This document shows, piece after piece, positions 1-6,225 of a stretch of DNA of 7,396 nucleotides (the first letter of the stretch is position 1; each line of letters begins with the position of its first letter). The notes below the pieces were generated by a model, which was not told the origin of the DNA, did no database searches, and saw only the letters and a list, made by a program, of their open reading frames with translations. This DNA comes from CAILUG01 sp038125665 (GTDB lineage Bacteria; Pseudomonadota; Gammaproteobacteria; Pseudomonadales; Pseudohongiellaceae): contig JAYPEI010000037.1 of NCBI GenBank assembly GCA_038125665.1, forward strand, positions 1-7,396, read 5' to 3'. Both the position numbers and the translations under genes were made by a program.

Positions 1-374
1 ATTCTACCAACCGTTTTGCTCCCATCCGAATGACTAACAATTTCATCCATACGGACTAGAATGCCATCTCTATGCCACACTCCCGCTGCATACGCTGATG
101 TAATAGTGTTTGCATCAACATAACCTCTAGCATTCGCAGTGTAGATACTAGGATTCCCATTTCCGTCATAACTCAGATGATAACTCACATAAGTTCGACC
201 GCCTTCGCTCGTTTCTCTTTCAACTGTAATAACAGATTCTGTCGCAGCAAGATCAATCGAAGTTATTGTCCACTCCGTTTGAGTACCCCTTGCTTCAAGA
301 GTTATTGCATGGTGGTCAGCAAAAGCAAACGAAGTAGCAGCAGACAAACAAATTAAAGAGAACATTTTCCACAT
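1..374 (-). CDS. Exported hypothetical protein, 3' end outside the window
   Basis: This is an uninterrupted reading frame of 124 codons that runs off the left edge, so the C-terminus is missing. The start ATG (374-372) lies 7 bases after GGAGGG, a strong ribosome site. The nearby alternative ATG at 381 is in another frame that stops after about 21 codons. The N-terminus MWKMFSLICLSAATSFAFA followed by DHH is a typical Sec signal peptide with an AFA cleavage site, so the product is probably periplasmic or outer-membrane associated. The mature part is polar and rich in Thr, Ser and Tyr, with alternating beta-like segments (for example TEWTITSID and RTYVSYHLSYDG). I do not recognise the family. 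It lies outside the tRNA-repeat-bounded segment, so it may belong to the flanking chromosome or to a neighbouring unit. Confidence 0.8.
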   Translation of the reverse strand, partial: MWKMFSLICLSAATSFAFADHHAITLEARGTQTEWTITSIDLAATESVITVERETSEGGRTYVSYHLSYDGNGNPSIYTANARGYVDANTITSAYAAGVWHRDGILVRMDEIVSHSDGSKTVGR

Positions 375-428
375 ATTTCATCCCTCCGAATAAGTGTCAT
401 TTATACGCATGGTTATATGTTTAGAGTG

Positions 429-440
429 GTAACATGTTAC
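429..440. promoter_or_regulatory. 12-bp perfect palindrome upstream of the exported-protein gene
   Basis: GTAACATGTTAC is its own reverse complement and lies about 55 bases upstream of the ATG of the minus-strand gene at 1-374. The size and position fit an operator for a dimeric repressor. No regulator gene is in the window and the match may be chance, so the regulatory role is inference. Confidence 0.3.
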
Positions 441-542
441 TGCTTTCCACTTAATCAGAAGATAGTGAGGTCACTTCCCAATGGCAAGGATTTTAGACCG
501 AATCCCCCTTGGGGGAATTGGTCCAAATCGATTGGGCTGTTA

Positions 543-628
543 CTGCGAGGGAGGTGGAACTTATTGATTTAGTGCGTGGGCCCACCTGGAATCGAACCTG
601 GGACCGCGGGATTATGAGTCCCTCGCAG
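543..628. repeat. 10-bp inverted repeat around the tRNA fragment
   Basis: CTGCGAGGGA (543-552) and its exact reverse complement TCCCTCGCAG (619-628) bracket the tRNA-like fragment at 576-618, with 66 bases between the arms. The right arm includes the bases that would form the 5' strand of the anticodon stem. It could be a pair of inverted core sites for a tyrosine recombinase or a duplication of one such site. No similar left arm is seen beside the second tRNA copy at 7346. Confidence 0.5.
576..624 (-). pseudogene. Degenerate 3' half of a CAU-anticodon tRNA (att-like copy 1)
   Basis: Read on the minus strand, this contains an anticodon loop CTCATAA (anticodon CAU, Met or Ile2), the 3' anticodon strand, a variable loop, a T arm with TTCGATT, and the acceptor strand TGGGCCC with A73. 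The 5' half of the tRNA is absent: the sequence at 625-700 has no D arm or matching acceptor strand. Decay is visible. The middle pair of the T stem is A-A, the outermost anticodon-stem pair is A-G, and the CCA end is replaced by CGC. It matches 7348-7396 at 45 of 49 positions in the same orientation. A tRNA 3' fragment of this kind is the classical product of integration of an element into a tRNA gene. Confidence 0.75.
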
Positions 629-635
629 ACAATCA

Positions 636-728
636 ACCACAACTCACCACAACAGCCTGCGTTACACTTCCTATTACAACATCTGACTTTATCAGTTGCC
701 TGCTATTGTAATCAGTTGTGGTCAGTTG
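636..728. repeat. Phased short repeats beside the tRNA fragment, possible recombinase arm sites
   Basis: ACCACAAC occurs at 636-643 and 646-653 (10 bp apart) and inverted as part of AGTTGTGGT at 714-722. TCAGTTG occurs at 692-698, 712-718 and 722-728 (20 and 10 bp apart). Spacings of one and two helical turns, next to a tRNA att-like site, resemble arm-type binding sites of tyrosine recombinases. No recombinase gene is adjacent, so the role is inferred from position and spacing alone. Confidence 0.4.
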
Positions 729-778
729 GGTCGCAGTGGTCCAAATTTGGTCGAAATAAAACTCACATCTCAGTGCAA

Positions 779-1108
779 TCATGCGACGTCTTTAATCGTG
801 CTTACTTCCATATGGTAAATCTGTCCGTCGCGCCAAAGCTGAACTATTGATACTTGCCCCCCAAAGAATTGACCGGCGATTTTTTCATAAGTCACAGCAC
901 ATTCATCATTTTCATATACGATTCTAAATTCAGATGATATTGTATCTTCATCAAGGACCATGGCTGTTAATTCTTTATCGAGTTCTTCCCCTCGTAAGGT
1001 TCTGCTCTCATGAAGTAATAACATTACGGCGTCTTCCGTAAACATGCTTTTCACTCCATCTAGGTCTTTAGCATCCCAAACCGCTTGTAATTTTTCCATG
1101 TTAGTCAT
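779..1108 (-). CDS. NTF2-like / SnoaL-type small protein
   Basis: This is a 109-aa protein with the layout of the NTF2-like cone fold (SnoaL/DUF4440 type). An N-terminal helix WDAKDLDGVKSMFTEDAVM is followed by a short helix (RGEELDKEL), then beta strands ending in VSIVQLWRDGQIYHMEVSTIKD. The W-x-x-x-D-x-x-x-x-x-x-x-F-x-x-D-A start is characteristic of these proteins. Members are either small-molecule isomerases or hydratases, or uncharacterised ligand-binding proteins; nothing here fixes a substrate. No signal peptide is seen, so it is cytoplasmic. The start at 1108 has AGGTGG about 4 bases upstream, which favours it over the ATG three codons later. It is the first gene inside the left tRNA copy and is divergent from the dehydrogenase, with 280 bases between them. 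Confidence 0.8.
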   Translation of the reverse strand: MTNMEKLQAVWDAKDLDGVKSMFTEDAVMLLLHESRTLRGEELDKELTAMVLDEDTISSEFRIVYENDECAVTYEKIAGQFFGGQVSIVQLWRDGQIYHMEVSTIKDVA

Positions 1109-1388
1109 AATTCCACCTACTTTATTGGTTACTCACTCATTTTTACGATAGCACAAAAAAGAAATGAGCAAATCGACTTTTATACATAATGCCCGCCCAG
1201 ATTCCAGCGACAAGAATTTGCATATTTCGATTTTCGGTTCGATTAAGCAAGAAACGTAGCTCACAAGAAAAAGCACGCATCACTGTTGAAAGCTACACTA
1301 AACCGACCAGTCTAATTTAATTTATGAATGTATCTAGGGTGTCTAAGGCACATTCGACATTACACAATTAGCAAGCTATTCTCTAAAT

Positions 1389-3191
1389 ATGACAAGCATT
1401 CAACCAAGCATACAAAAAAGCAAAGCTTCATTTGGCCTCGTACAAAAAATCTACTGGCTATTTGCAACTTCAAGTCTAATTGCTCCTTCTTCTGCACAAG
1501 ACTTAGCGTTGGCAGAAGTCACTGACTCACTCTTGCAAAATCCCCCAATGGAATCTTGGCTCAGCTGGCGTGGTGGAGTTGAAAGCTGGGGGTATAGTAG
1601 CCTTGATCAAGTTAACCGCAGTAATGTGAGTAGTCTTCGGCTTGTCTGGTCCTGGGCAATGGACGATACAGGTGCAGGACAAGCGGCGCCACTAGTTCAC
1701 GAGGGAGTTATGTTCCTTCCTAATCCTCGGGGAGTGGTTCAAGCACTTAATGCTGCTACTGGCGATCTGATTTGGGAGTACCGGAAAGGATTAACATCAA
1801 TAGCCGAGGGAGCCAACCCGATCACAGCAGACGAGCTAGGCGATGCTGCCATGCCCACTAGCGCTTACGCCGGTGTAGGTCGCGGCGTACAGAAAAACAT
1901 TGCAATATATGGTGATAAAATTTTCGCAGCCACCGAGAATGCAAGCATCGTTGCGCTTAGTGCTATAAATGGTGAATTGCAATGGGAGTCAAGAGTTGCC
2001 GACCCAGCTTTAGGCTATCACTACACTGCCGGACCAATCGTTGCCAATGGGGTGTTAGTCACGGGAATCACGGGCTGTACACGCTATAAAGAAGATATCT
2101 GTTTCATCACTGGCCATAATCCTGAGACAGGTGAAGAGATTTGGCGCACCTCTACAGTAGCTCGTCCCGGAGAACCGGGGGGAGAAACTTGGGGCGACTT
2201 GCCACTACAATTTCGAGCTGGTGGTGATGCATGGGTAGCAGGAAGCTATGATCCCGAATCTAATTTAGTCTACTGGGGCACGGCACAAGCAAAACCATGG
2301 GCAAGGGTGGTGCGCGGGACTGATGGCGATGCTCTTTTTACAAACTCAACTCTGGCTCTTGATCCAAAGACAGGGGAAATGCAGTGGTACTACCAGCACC
2401 TACCTGGTGAAACCCACGACATGGATGAAGTTTTTGAGAACTTATTAATTGATATTGAAGGGCGCAAGTCTCTTTTTAAGATTGGAAAGCTTGGTATTCT
2501 ATGGCAACTGGATCGCATTAATGGTGAATACATAAATGCTACAGATCTGGGCTATCAGAATATTGTCTCTCTCAATCAGGATACCGGCGAGGTGCGTTAT
2601 CGCGATGGTATGATTCCTCGTATTGGCGAGCAACTGGACATGTGCCCAAGCACTTCAGGATTCAAGAGTTGGCGTGCTATGTCCTACGATCCAACTCTTT
2701 CGATGCTTTTCATCCCTATCACCCTAAATTGTGAGCTGGCTACTTTCGGTCCAGTCGAGCAAGTGTTGGGTGGTGGCGGCACTGGGCCCGTGCGCCGCAT
2801 CAATACGCCTCACCCCGATGCTGGAGATGCCCTAGGCGAAATTTTAGCAGTATCAATTCCTGATGGTAATGTGATTTGGCGCTACCGCTCTCGGCCAACA
2901 GTCAATACCGCAACTCTCACCACAGCAGGTGGACTAGTATTTGCTGGTGACTTCGATCGTTATTTTTATGCTCTCGATTCTGAAACAGGTGAAAAGCTAT
3001 GGCAGACGAGGGTTAATACCTCGGCACAAGGCTTTCCTATCAGCTATGCTGTGGATGGCAAGCAATATATTGCCCTTCCTGCAGCGACAAGTGGTGCCAG
3101 CTGGGCCTCTATGCTTCCAAGAGATCTCTCGCCAGAAATTAAACGACCCAGGAATGGCAATTCAATCCATATATTTGCGCTACCTGACTAG
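1389..3191 (+). CDS. PQQ-dependent alcohol-dehydrogenase-type quinoprotein, periplasmic
   Basis: This 600-aa protein has a signal peptide (about residues 1-37, ending APSSAQ) and an eight-bladed quinoprotein propeller. Tryptophan-docking motifs of the form A-x-D-x-x-T-G-x-x-x-W are seen at 119-129, 189-199, 243-252, 323-333, 487-497 and 528-538. GGDAWVAGSYDPESNLVYWG (278-297) matches the methanol/ethanol dehydrogenase region around the PQQ-stacking Trp, here probably W282. The probable catalytic Asp is D344, in HDMD; the Asp two residues on (D346) is at the position typical of lanthanide-dependent enzymes. The adjacent Cys-Cys ring of classical enzymes, expected before GVGRG (about 162-166), is absent, and the metal-ligand Asn of the family appears to be Gln (Q300). 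There is no C-terminal haem domain; a separate cytochrome follows one base later. The substrate is probably an alcohol or aldehyde but is not deducible. The start is the first ATG; no clear ribosome site precedes it. Confidence 0.92.
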   Translation: MTSIQPSIQKSKASFGLVQKIYWLFATSSLIAPSSAQDLALAEVTDSLLQNPPMESWLSWRGGVESWGYSSLDQVNRSNVSSLRLVWSWAMDDTGAGQAAPLVHEGVMFLPNPRGVVQALNAATGDLIWEYRKGLTSIAEGANPITADELGDAAMPTSAYAGVGRGVQKNIAIYGDKIFAATENASIVALSAINGELQWESRVADPALGYHYTAGPIVANGVLVTGITGCTRYKEDICFITGHNPETGEEIWRTSTVARPGEPGGETWGDLPLQFRAGGDAWVAGSYDPESNLVYWGTAQAKPWARVVRGTDGDALFTNSTLALDPKTGEMQWYYQHLPGETHDMDEVFENLLIDIEGRKSLFKIGKLGILWQLDRINGEYINATDLGYQNIVSLNQDTGEVRYRDGMIPRIGEQLDMCPSTSGFKSWRAMSYDPTLSMLFIPITLNCELATFGPVEQVLGGGGTGPVRRINTPHPDAGDALGEILAVSIPDGNVIWRYRSRPTVNTATLTTAGGLVFAGDFDRYFYALDSETGEKLWQTRVNTSAQGFPISYAVDGKQYIALPAATSGASWASMLPRDLSPEIKRPRNGNSIHIFALPD

Positions 3192-3192
3192 A

Positions 3193-3618
3193 ATGAAGGC
3201 ACAAAAATTCCGACAGACAACTCTCTATCTACTTTGCATATACTTGATCAGTGATACACTAGCTCAGTCTGCCCACCCACTGCATGATGGCCTATATACT
3301 TCAGAACAAGCCAGTCGTGGTAAAGATTCATACATGACTTCTTGTGCCTCTTGTCACGCGGTCGACCTCCGCGGCAATAGCAATAGCCCGGGCCTAGTAG
3401 GCGTTGGTTTTCTATTCCTATGGGAGAATCGTCCGCTGAGGGAGCTTTTTGAGAAAATGCGGAAAGACATGCCAACGAACCGTCCTGGCAGCCTACCTAC
3501 GACCACTTATCTTGACTTGCTCGCCTTTATTCTCCAGCAAAATGGCTATCCTGAGAGCGAGGAGCTTGAAGAGTCCAGATTAAATGATCCTGAGCTGCTC
3601 ATCGTTCCGCCTCAGTGA
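3193..3618 (+). CDS. Periplasmic monohaem c-type cytochrome, partner of the quinoprotein
   Basis: This is a 141-aa class I cytochrome c. It has a signal peptide (about 1-25, hydrophobic LYLLCIYLI, cleavage near TLAQ), a haem-binding CASCH at 51-55, and a probable axial Met at M93 in KDMPTNRPGSL, followed by the usual C-terminal helix YLDLLAFILQQNGYP. This M-P-x-x-x-P-G-S-L arrangement is common in cytochromes that accept electrons from PQQ alcohol dehydrogenases. The ATG lies one base after the dehydrogenase stop, so the two are almost certainly co-transcribed and probably translationally coupled. An open frame extends upstream to 2941, but that part overlaps the dehydrogenase and would place the signal peptide internally, so I chose 3193. 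The likely job is passing electrons from reduced PQQ to a terminal oxidase or another cytochrome. Confidence 0.9.
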   Translation: MKAQKFRQTTLYLLCIYLISDTLAQSAHPLHDGLYTSEQASRGKDSYMTSCASCHAVDLRGNSNSPGLVGVGFLFLWENRPLRELFEKMRKDMPTNRPGSLPTTTYLDLLAFILQQNGYPESEELEESRLNDPELLIVPPQ

Positions 3619-3631
3619 AGAGCAGATATGT

Positions 3632-3672
3632 GTGAGCTTCTCAGTAAGACTGATCTGGATCTCACTTTCTTT
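3632..3672 (+). terminator. Weak candidate terminator after the dehydrogenase-cytochrome unit
   Basis: GTGAG (3632-3636) can pair with CTCAC (3661-3665), which is followed by TTTCTTT. An inner TCAG/CTGA stem lies between them. The stem is short and the loop is large, so this is a tentative call. It is placed where a terminator is expected, between two convergent units. Confidence 0.22.
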
Positions 3673-3765
3673 AATAGTGCAGAAAAAGTCGTTATACCTC
3701 ATAGTAGCTTAATGTCAGACCTGTGATGCTAAGAAAAGAGAGAGCAGTTCCGTCAGTCAGTCTTT

Positions 3766-4233
3766 TTACTGTTTTGCCTTGAGGTTTAAATTCAGCTCCA
3801 TTTTTAGAGCATCCGCGCCATCACCGTAGTACTCGGCGACCTGGCCGATGATCTTGAAGTTAAAGCGTTTGTATAGTGCCTGTGTTTTTTTATCTTTGGC
3901 CCGTACTTCAAGTCGGCAGCGTTGGTACCCCTGTTTCTTAAGTATTTTCAGTGTCCTTTGTAACAGTCCAGAGGCAATACCCATGCCGCGCAGCTCAGGT
4001 ATCACGGCCAGTGAGTAAATACGTGCCGGGCGCGGCAAGGCAGGCTTCAGGCATACCAGGTAGCCATGCATCCGTCCTGCTGAGTGGCAGACAAGCGAGA
4101 TGGCTTTTGCTTTTTTGAGCAGATAGTTGAATTGGCGTCGGCTAAAATTATCGGTGATGAAACAGCGTCCCTCTATTTCTAGGAGGGAATCCATTTGATC
4201 GATTGATGCTACTGAATATGTAAAGTTGCTCAA
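3766..4233 (-). CDS. GNAT-family N-acetyltransferase, RimI-like
   Basis: This is a 155-aa GNAT protein. Motif A, IYSLAVIPELRGMGIASGLL (72-91), includes the acetyl-CoA-binding R-G-M-G-I-A loop. Motif B follows (LEVRAKDKKTQALYKRFNFK, 108-127), and the C-terminal EYYGDGADALKMEL (134-147) resembles the RimI group, which acetylates N-terminal amines. The start is TTG at 4233, one base after the stop of the upstream ligase. AGAGG about 8 bases upstream supports it, and the next ATG (residue 14) would remove the first beta strand. The pairing with a RimK-family ligase having an extended N-terminus recurs in proteobacteria, which suggests a joint pathway that makes or modifies a small peptide or amino-acid conjugate. 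The acceptor substrate cannot be read from the sequence. Confidence 0.88.
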   Translation of the reverse strand: MSNFTYSVASIDQMDSLLEIEGRCFITDNFSRRQFNYLLKKAKAISLVCHSAGRMHGYLVCLKPALPRPARIYSLAVIPELRGMGIASGLLQRTLKILKKQGYQRCRLEVRAKDKKTQALYKRFNFKIIGQVAEYYGDGADALKMELNLNLKAKQ

Positions 4234-4234
4234 C

Positions 4235-5689
4235 TCAACGACCTCTTGATTCCAGCCGCTGCTTGAACTCCGACATGATCAACATGTAGAGCTCATCACC
4301 CAGATAGGCATCCTCAACGCCATGATCAATACTAGGGTTATCATTTACCTCAATCACGTAGGCCTGTTTCTCATGTTCCTTGATGTCAACACCATAGAGA
4401 CCCTTGCCGATAGATTTAGCTGCTCGCACTGCTGCATTCAGGATGATCTTGGGTACCTCAAAGGTGGGCAAGGTTTCAGAATCACCGCTGAAATATCGTT
4501 TAGCCTGATGGTTATATATCTGCCAATGGTTCCTTGCCATTAAATAACGGCAGGCATAAATGGCGCGTCCGTTCAGTACACCAATTCGCCAGTCAAATTC
4601 GGTGTAGAGATATTCCTGTACTAACACCAGCGCACTCTCAAGAAACAGCTCATCAAGTTTTTGCTTAAGTACTTCGCGCGAGGACACTTTAAAAACACCT
4701 CGCGAAAAAGATCCCTCCGGCATTTTTAGTACCACGGGATAGCCAAATACCTTTTCAATGAAATCTAGGGAAGTTTGCGAACTGTCAATCGCCACTCGCG
4801 TAGATAAACTGGGGACCTTTTTATAAGAGAAGGTGTCATGCAGATACACTTTATTGCAACAGCGCAGAATAGATACAGGATCATCAATGACTATCAGGCC
4901 AAGTTTTTCGGCGTGGTTGGCCAAGCGATAGGTGTGATGATCAATGGCTGTGGTTTCACGAATAAACAGCGCATCATATTGCCCGATTGACTGGAACTGG
5001 TCAGCCGTAATAGTTTCCGCAGCAATACCGTATTTGGCCGCAGCCTTAATAAATTTGGCAATCGCTTCCCGGTTACTAGGTGGTACTTTCTCTTCGGGGT
5101 TCACCATTATGGCCATATCCCAGCGCATCGATTTATGGCGGGGTTTAACGCGCCAGATCGTCTGCATAAACTCGATCATTCGCTGTCTGAATACTTCCCG
5201 TTGTGATGTCGATAGGCTGCTCAAGGCACGGCGTTCGAGTTTTAGACTGGTATCGCTAGCATTCCGACTGATGCGAAGCATCATCAGTGGTGCTGGATAC
5301 TCCGTAAAAAGACTTTTGCCCAGTTTTTGTAATGGAGCATTGTCAGTCCAGCCAAAATACAGCATTTCATTGAGCTCCTCACCTTCACTGAGCAATTCCC
5401 TGAGCTCAGGTTTGAGTCGCATTAGGAGAGCCTCATCATGATTGAATGCCCGAAGCTCATTAATCGCTTTCACACTCGGTAAAACAAGATGCTGACGGGC
5501 TTCGGCCAGCAGGGAGCAGTAATAACCTTTGCTAAGATAATGGTCGGTATCGCAGAGATTGATAATGCGGGTTTTTCCTTCGTTAAGTTTGGGGTAATCC
5601 CGCAAATATTTCTCAAAACTCAGCACTTCCGGATAAGAATCACCCAGAACCAGCTCTTCGTCTTCCACCACGATCAGCGTTTTGTGCAT
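4235..5689 (-). CDS. RimK-family ATP-grasp ligase with RimK-like N-terminal domain
   Basis: This is a 484-aa protein, longer than ribosomal-modification RimK (about 300 aa). Residues 1-200 form the RimK-like N-terminal domain, with TDHYLSKGYYCSLLAEARQH at 48-67 as its signature. Residues 200-480 are an ATP-grasp domain: YPVVLKMPEGSFSRGVFKV (317-335) gives the nucleotide-binding Lys and glycine/serine loop, VQEYL (357-361) the hinge, and GVDIKE (433-438) with YVIEVNDNPSIDHGVED (444-460) the Mg-binding Glu and Asn residues. These enzymes join a carboxylate to an amine through an acyl phosphate, often adding glutamate-like residues. The target here is unknown. All key ATP-grasp residues appear intact, so it is probably active. 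It is cytoplasmic and leads an operon with the GNAT gene. The start ATG has only a distant AGGA (about 16 bases), so translation may be weak. Confidence 0.92.
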   Translation of the reverse strand: MHKTLIVVEDEELVLGDSYPEVLSFEKYLRDYPKLNEGKTRIINLCDTDHYLSKGYYCSLLAEARQHLVLPSVKAINELRAFNHDEALLMRLKPELRELLSEGEELNEMLYFGWTDNAPLQKLGKSLFTEYPAPLMMLRISRNASDTSLKLERRALSSLSTSQREVFRQRMIEFMQTIWRVKPRHKSMRWDMAIMVNPEEKVPPSNREAIAKFIKAAAKYGIAAETITADQFQSIGQYDALFIRETTAIDHHTYRLANHAEKLGLIVIDDPVSILRCCNKVYLHDTFSYKKVPSLSTRVAIDSSQTSLDFIEKVFGYPVVLKMPEGSFSRGVFKVSSREVLKQKLDELFLESALVLVQEYLYTEFDWRIGVLNGRAIYACRYLMARNHWQIYNHQAKRYFSGDSETLPTFEVPKIILNAAVRAAKSIGKGLYGVDIKEHEKQAYVIEVNDNPSIDHGVEDAYLGDELYMLIMSEFKQRLESRGR

Positions 5690-5740
5690 AGCGGAAAGCA
5701 GAAATTCCTTTAACGTAGTGTAAGGATTGAAAATAATCGC

Positions 5741-5769
5741 GTTATATGCCTGTTTTGCAGTCGGAGCAA
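5741..5769 (-). promoter_or_regulatory. Candidate sigma-70 type promoter for the ligase-acetyltransferase operon
   Basis: On the minus strand TTGCTC (5769-5764) and TATAAC (5746-5741) are separated by 17 bases, close to the consensus -35 and -10 hexamers. They lie about 50 bases upstream of the ligase ATG at 5689. This is the best-placed promoter-like sequence in the 248-base gap. Confidence 0.4.
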
Positions 5770-5937
5770 TCTTTTTTTACTTCCAACTGCTGTGCTTTAA
5801 GAATTCGATGCTTACTTCTTATCGCTGACTTTGATCGACTAGTGGAGAGAGGTTCTCCTTTGATGGATCTCGACCAAAAACGTGGTCAATGTGTCACTAG
5901 ATCAGTTCGCTATGCTGCCTAACTGATAGGTAATTCT

Positions 5938-6132
5938 ATGAAGAGGTGGTTGGATGCAGTTAGAAAAATACTTAGACCACTAAGGGAAGGATTTAGGGGC
6001 CGATTATTCGTGAAAATCTATGACGTCATTGTAGCTACCTTGTCACTGCCTGATGGTCGTCGCCACTTGGATTCACCAGTTCGATACATTGCACGCCTTG
6101 TTCCATACGGTATTAAATCGATAATTTACTGA
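5938..6132 (+). CDS. Doubtful small basic protein
   Basis: This 64-aa frame starts with ATG, preceded at 6 bases by AGGT. It is rich in Arg and Lys, especially in the N-terminal part MKRWLDAVRKILRPLREGFRGR, which could form an amphipathic helix, followed by a hydrophobic stretch IYDVIVATLSLP. No family is recognised. A 6-bp perfect hairpin (ACTGAG/CTCAGT, 6128-6144) overlaps its stop but has no T-run. It fills part of the gap between the ligase operon and the DUF1993 gene. It may be a real small protein or a chance ORF; codon statistics could not be computed. Confidence 0.33.
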   Translation: MKRWLDAVRKILRPLREGFRGRLFVKIYDVIVATLSLPDGRRHLDSPVRYIARLVPYGIKSIIY

Positions 6133-6225
6133 GTTGCACTCAGTGTAGACATTCAGTCCGTTAGTCGCCAGAATCTACTGCAAGAAATTTGTTAGATTGT
6201 AATTCTAGTCTCTGGAGCTTTGCTA

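Noticed and set aside
504..515. CCCCCTTGGGGG as a terminator hairpin
   Set aside because: The loop would be two bases, too short for a stable RNA hairpin, and no T-run follows on either strand.
509..850. 113-aa plus-strand open frame
   Set aside because: It runs through the tRNA fragment and the repeat cluster and overlaps the end of the NTF2-like gene; the translation resembles no protein.
1328..1525. 65-aa open frame overlapping the dehydrogenase start
   Set aside because: It is out of frame with the clear signal peptide and quinoprotein sequence and has no domain or ribosome site.
2941..3192. Longer N-terminus for the cytochrome
   Set aside because: These 84 codons overlap the dehydrogenase and would bury the signal peptide; the start at 3193 gives a normal exported cytochrome.
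3248..3475. Minus-strand frame opposite the cytochrome
   Set aside because: Shadow of the cytochrome coding sequence with no motif of its own.
4322..5713. Three plus-strand frames opposite the ligase gene (4322-4543, 4944-5441, 5489-5713)
   Set aside because: They are antisense to a well-supported ATP-grasp gene and show no family features.
5917..6197. Integron attC sites (GCCTAAC at 5917 and GTTAGAT at 6191 fit the core consensus)
   Set aside because: The sequence between and around them lacks the required long imperfect palindrome, and the simple consensus occurs often by chance.
6220..6225. TTG start two codons upstream for the DUF1993 protein
   Set aside because: The ATG at 6226 is better spaced from GGAG and fits the family N-terminus.
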